This document shows, piece after piece, positions 61,800 to 64,000 of a stretch of DNA of 64,000 bases. Below the pieces are notes generated by a model. The model did no database searches. It was given only the letters and a program-made list of their open reading frames with translations, and was not told the DNA's origin. Position numbers and translations under genes: made by a program. The DNA lies in assembly GCA_035631035.1 (NCBI GenBank), contig DASQJL010000042.1, positions 20,605-84,604 of the forward strand. The letters are read 5' to 3'. This DNA is from Candidatus Binatia bacterium (GTDB lineage: Bacteria; Eisenbacteria; RBG-16-71-46; SZUA-252). Each line of letters starts with the position of its first letter. Position 1 is the stretch's first letter.

Positions 61800-64000
61800 T
61801 TGCGCCGGCTCTTCGTCCTGCTCCTCCTCGCGCTCGCGTCGATCCCGTCGTGGGTCGCGCGGCCCCCGGAGGCCCGGGCCGCGGACAGCCGCGCGCTCTA
61901 CCGGATCGTCCCGCCCAAGGGCGCGGCGGCACGGCTGCTCCGACTGGGCTTCGACCCGGCCGGCTACGGCCCCGGCTCCTCCCTCGATTTCATCCTGACC
62001 CTCGAAGAGGCCGCGCGGGCGCGCTCGCTGGGCTTCACGCCGGTCCCGCTGTCCGCGCGTGGGGGACCGCTCTCCGCGCCGGCGGCGCCCGGCCTGGGCG
62101 CCTATCACACGTACGGCGAGGCCCTGGCCGAGATGGCGTCTTACGCCGCGGCGCACCCCTCGATCGCGCGGCTCGACACGCTGGGACTGAGCCTCGAGGG
62201 CCGGCCGATCGTCGCGATCGAGATCTCCGACAACCCCGGCGTCGACGAGGGCGAGCCCGAGGCGCTCGTGGACGGGTGCCTGCACGCCCGCGAGCTGATG
62301 AGCGTCGAGGTGCCGCTCTACGCGATGCGGCGGCTGCTCGACGGCTACGGCGCCGACCCGGGGCTCACCGCGCTGATCGACTCGCGGCGGATCTGGATCG
62401 TCCCGGTGGCCAATCCCGACGGATACGTCTATGTGGAGCAGCATTCCGGCGGCCAATCCAGCGGCTGGTGGCGCAAGAACCGGCGGCCCAACGGGGACGG
62501 CTCGGTCGGCGTCGATCTGAACCGGAACTACGGGTTCGAGTGGGGCTACGACGACGTCGGTTCCAGCCCCACGCCCTCCTCCGACACCTATCGCGGCACC
62601 GGCGCCTTCTCGGAGCCCGAGACCCAGGTGCTCCGGGATTTCATCGATTCCCGGCAGCTCACCGTCGCGCTCTCGTTCCACTCGTACGGGGATCTGGTGC
62701 TCTATCCCTGGGGCTACGACCGGCTGGACGCGCCCGACAACGCCGTCTTCGTCGCCCTGGGCGATTCGATCGCGTCGTACAACGGCTATCGGGTGGGGAA
62801 TCCTAGGTCGAACGCGATCTACCTCACGAACGGCGGGATCGACGACTGGGTCTACGGGGATGCCTACGACAAGCCGGCTCTCTACGGGTACACCGTGGAG
62901 CTGAACACCGAGGTTGAGGGCGGATTCGACCCGCCTGACGCCCTGATCGGGCCGACGTGCGCCGCGAACTGGGGCGGGGTGCTGGCGGTCCTTCGCTACG
63001 CCGACCTGCCGCGGCGCGTGCTCGGTCCCGCCCGGCCCGAGTCGCCGGCGGTGGTGGTGGGCCCGGGGGGGACGGCCCAGATGCGATGGAGCTACACCGC
63101 GCCCGATCCCGCGAACCTGCCCGCGACGCACGAGGTGCGCCGGATCGCGCAGGTGCTCCGCGCGCTCGACGACGCCGAAGCGGGGATGGCCGACTGGGAC
63201 ACCCTCCGCTTCGCCTGGTCCACCGCGCGGAGGGCGGACGGGAGCCACAGCTACGCATCGGGCTCCTCGGACAATCGGGAGAGCATTCTCACATCCCGCG
63301 CGTCGCTCGACGTGGGGACGGCCGACAGCCTCGTGGCCTGGGCCTGGTGGGACCTCGAGTCGGGATTCGACTACTGGTACGCGCAAGCCTCCGTGGACGG
63401 CGGGGCGACCTGGCACTCGCTCGCCGGCACGCACACGACGAACCTGAATCCCTCGGGGCAGAACGAGGGGTTCGGGGTGACGGGGTCGAGCGGCGGCGTG
63501 TTCGCGCGCACCGCCTTCAGCCTGCTTCCGTACGTGGGGAAGCAGGCCCTCGTCCGGTTCCGCTGCGTGACCGACGCCGCCAACCACGGCGAGGGGCTCT
63601 ACCTGGACGACATCACTCCCGACCCGCGCTACACGGGAGTCGTCTCGTCCGACACCGGCAGCCCCGACACGGCCTTCACCCTGGCGCCGCTTCCCACCCA
63701 GCCCACCTGGTTCCAGGTCCGGGGAGTCGACGGGGAGGGCCAGCCCTCCAACTGGAGCGGACGCGTGCTCTTCTCCCCGAACGTCGCCGGCGTGGCGGCG
63801 GGCGCCGCCCCGCGGGTGGACCGGCTCGCCGGGATCGCCCCCAATCCCGCGAATCCGCGCGCCGACGTTCGCTTCACCCTGTCCTCGGGCATGCCGTCGG
63901 CCTGGCGGCTCGACTGCTTCGACGCCTCGGGGCGGTGGATGGGCCGGATCGCCGAGGGGCGCGACGACGGTTCGGGGGGCGACCGGAGCGCGGCCTGGAG
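61800..64000 (+). CDS. Secreted M14-family zinc carboxypeptidase, 3' end outside the window
   Basis: 733 residues visible, no stop before the window edge. The start is TTG 61800 with CGGAG ten bases upstream. The signal peptide runs to about residue 27 (RRLFVLLLLALA...PEARA). The M14 catalytic domain shows the zinc pair in CLHARELMSVE (~162), a third zinc His in LSFHSYGD (~300) and the catalytic Glu in GYTVELNTE (~367). Beta-rich, probably Ig-like regions follow. From ~677, IAPNPANPRADVRF begins a FlgD/T9SS-type C-terminal domain that is cut by the window end. Role: digestion of extracellular peptides; the C-terminal domain suggests secretion or surface attachment. Confidence 0.88.
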   Translation, partial: MRRLFVLLLLALASIPSWVARPPEARAADSRALYRIVPPKGAAARLLRLGFDPAGYGPGSSLDFILTLEEAARARSLGFTPVPLSARGGPLSAPAAPGLGAYHTYGEALAEMASYAAAHPSIARLDTLGLSLEGRPIVAIEISDNPGVDEGEPEALVDGCLHARELMSVEVPLYAMRRLLDGYGADPGLTALIDSRRIWIVPVANPDGYVYVEQHSGGQSSGWWRKNRRPNGDGSVGVDLNRNYGFEWGYDDVGSSPTPSSDTYRGTGAFSEPETQVLRDFIDSRQLTVALSFHSYGDLVLYPWGYDRLDAPDNAVFVALGDSIASYNGYRVGNPRSNAIYLTNGGIDDWVYGDAYDKPALYGYTVELNTEVEGGFDPPDALIGPTCAANWGGVLAVLRYADLPRRVLGPARPESPAVVVGPGGTAQMRWSYTAPDPANLPATHEVRRIAQVLRALDDAEAGMADWDTLRFAWSTARRADGSHSYASGSSDNRESILTSRASLDVGTADSLVAWAWWDLESGFDYWYAQASVDGGATWHSLAGTHTTNLNPSGQNEGFGVTGSSGGVFARTAFSLLPYVGKQALVRFRCVTDAANHGEGLYLDDITPDPRYTGVVSSDTGSPDTAFTLAPLPTQPTWFQVRGVDGEGQPSNWSGRVLFSPNVAGVAAGAAPRVDRLAGIAPNPANPRADVRFTLSSGMPSAWRLDCFDASGRWMGRIAEGRDDGSGGDRSAAW

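Overview
The window is a GC-rich (roughly 70% by eye), very compact piece of bacterial chromosome. It carries about 52 protein genes, almost all on the + strand, and I see no rRNA, tRNA, CRISPR array or insertion sequence. The organism is a Gram-negative type (diderm) bacterium: it encodes BamA, a Skp/OmpH chaperone, LolCE/LolD, an apolipoprotein N-acyltransferase and most of the lipid A-Kdo pathway. An LpxC-FabZ fusion, an oxidoreductase between lpxA and lpxB, and a secreted peptidase with a 'PNPANP' C-terminal sorting/FlgD-like domain point to the FCB side of the tree, possibly a GC-rich uncultured lineage such as Eisenbacteria. That placement is inference.

Layout. 1-5.4 kb: a cut PAP2 phosphatase, a purine nucleoside phosphorylase of the laccase-domain family (pgeF, - strand), a LolB-like lipoprotein and LolA-like carrier pair, a nitrilase-family amidase, a membrane histidine kinase and a small YfiM-like protein. 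5.5-10.9 kb: cca, polyprenyl diphosphate synthase, rsfS, argS and a PfkB kinase. 11.1-14.6 kb: an HD-GYP protein, purM and a receiver-less sigma-54 activator, headed by a good sigma-54 promoter. 14.7-18.9 kb: an oxidoreductase, lnt, an EcfT-like protein and truA. 18.9-26.7 kb: a DegP-type protease followed by purB-purL-purQ-(double PurS-like protein)-purF. 26.7-27.3 kb is the one long non-coding stretch. 27.3-30.8 kb: a PilB/GspE ATPase with an added zinc-ribbon tail, and lysS.

30.8-53.9 kb is one long cell-envelope locus: lolCE, lolD, the McsA-McsB-ClpC arginine-phosphorylation/proteolysis set, bamA, ompH, lpxD, lpxC-fabZ, lpxA, a Gfo/Idh oxidoreductase, lpxB, waaA, lpxK, nadB, a Minf_1886-type small protein, an MsbA-like exporter, a GT9 glycosyltransferase and a hydroxyacid dehydrogenase. 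54.0-57.3 kb: tdh-kbl (threonine to glycine) and a second GT9 gene. 57.3-60.3 kb (- strand): a DUF4388 protein with a pseudopilin-like tail and a TPR/zinc-ribbon membrane protein. 60.4-64.0 kb: asnS and a secreted M14 carboxypeptidase cut by the window edge.

Genes overlap heavily. Stop and start are often fused as NTGA (GTGA at least eight times, ATGA three, TTGA once, CTGA twice), so translational coupling is probably general. The observations I rate highest are a free protein made of two tandem PurS-like modules in the purine operon, a sigma-54 promoter with a cognate-looking activator in its own operon, and apparent CTG start codons for lpxB and a heptosyltransferase-like gene.
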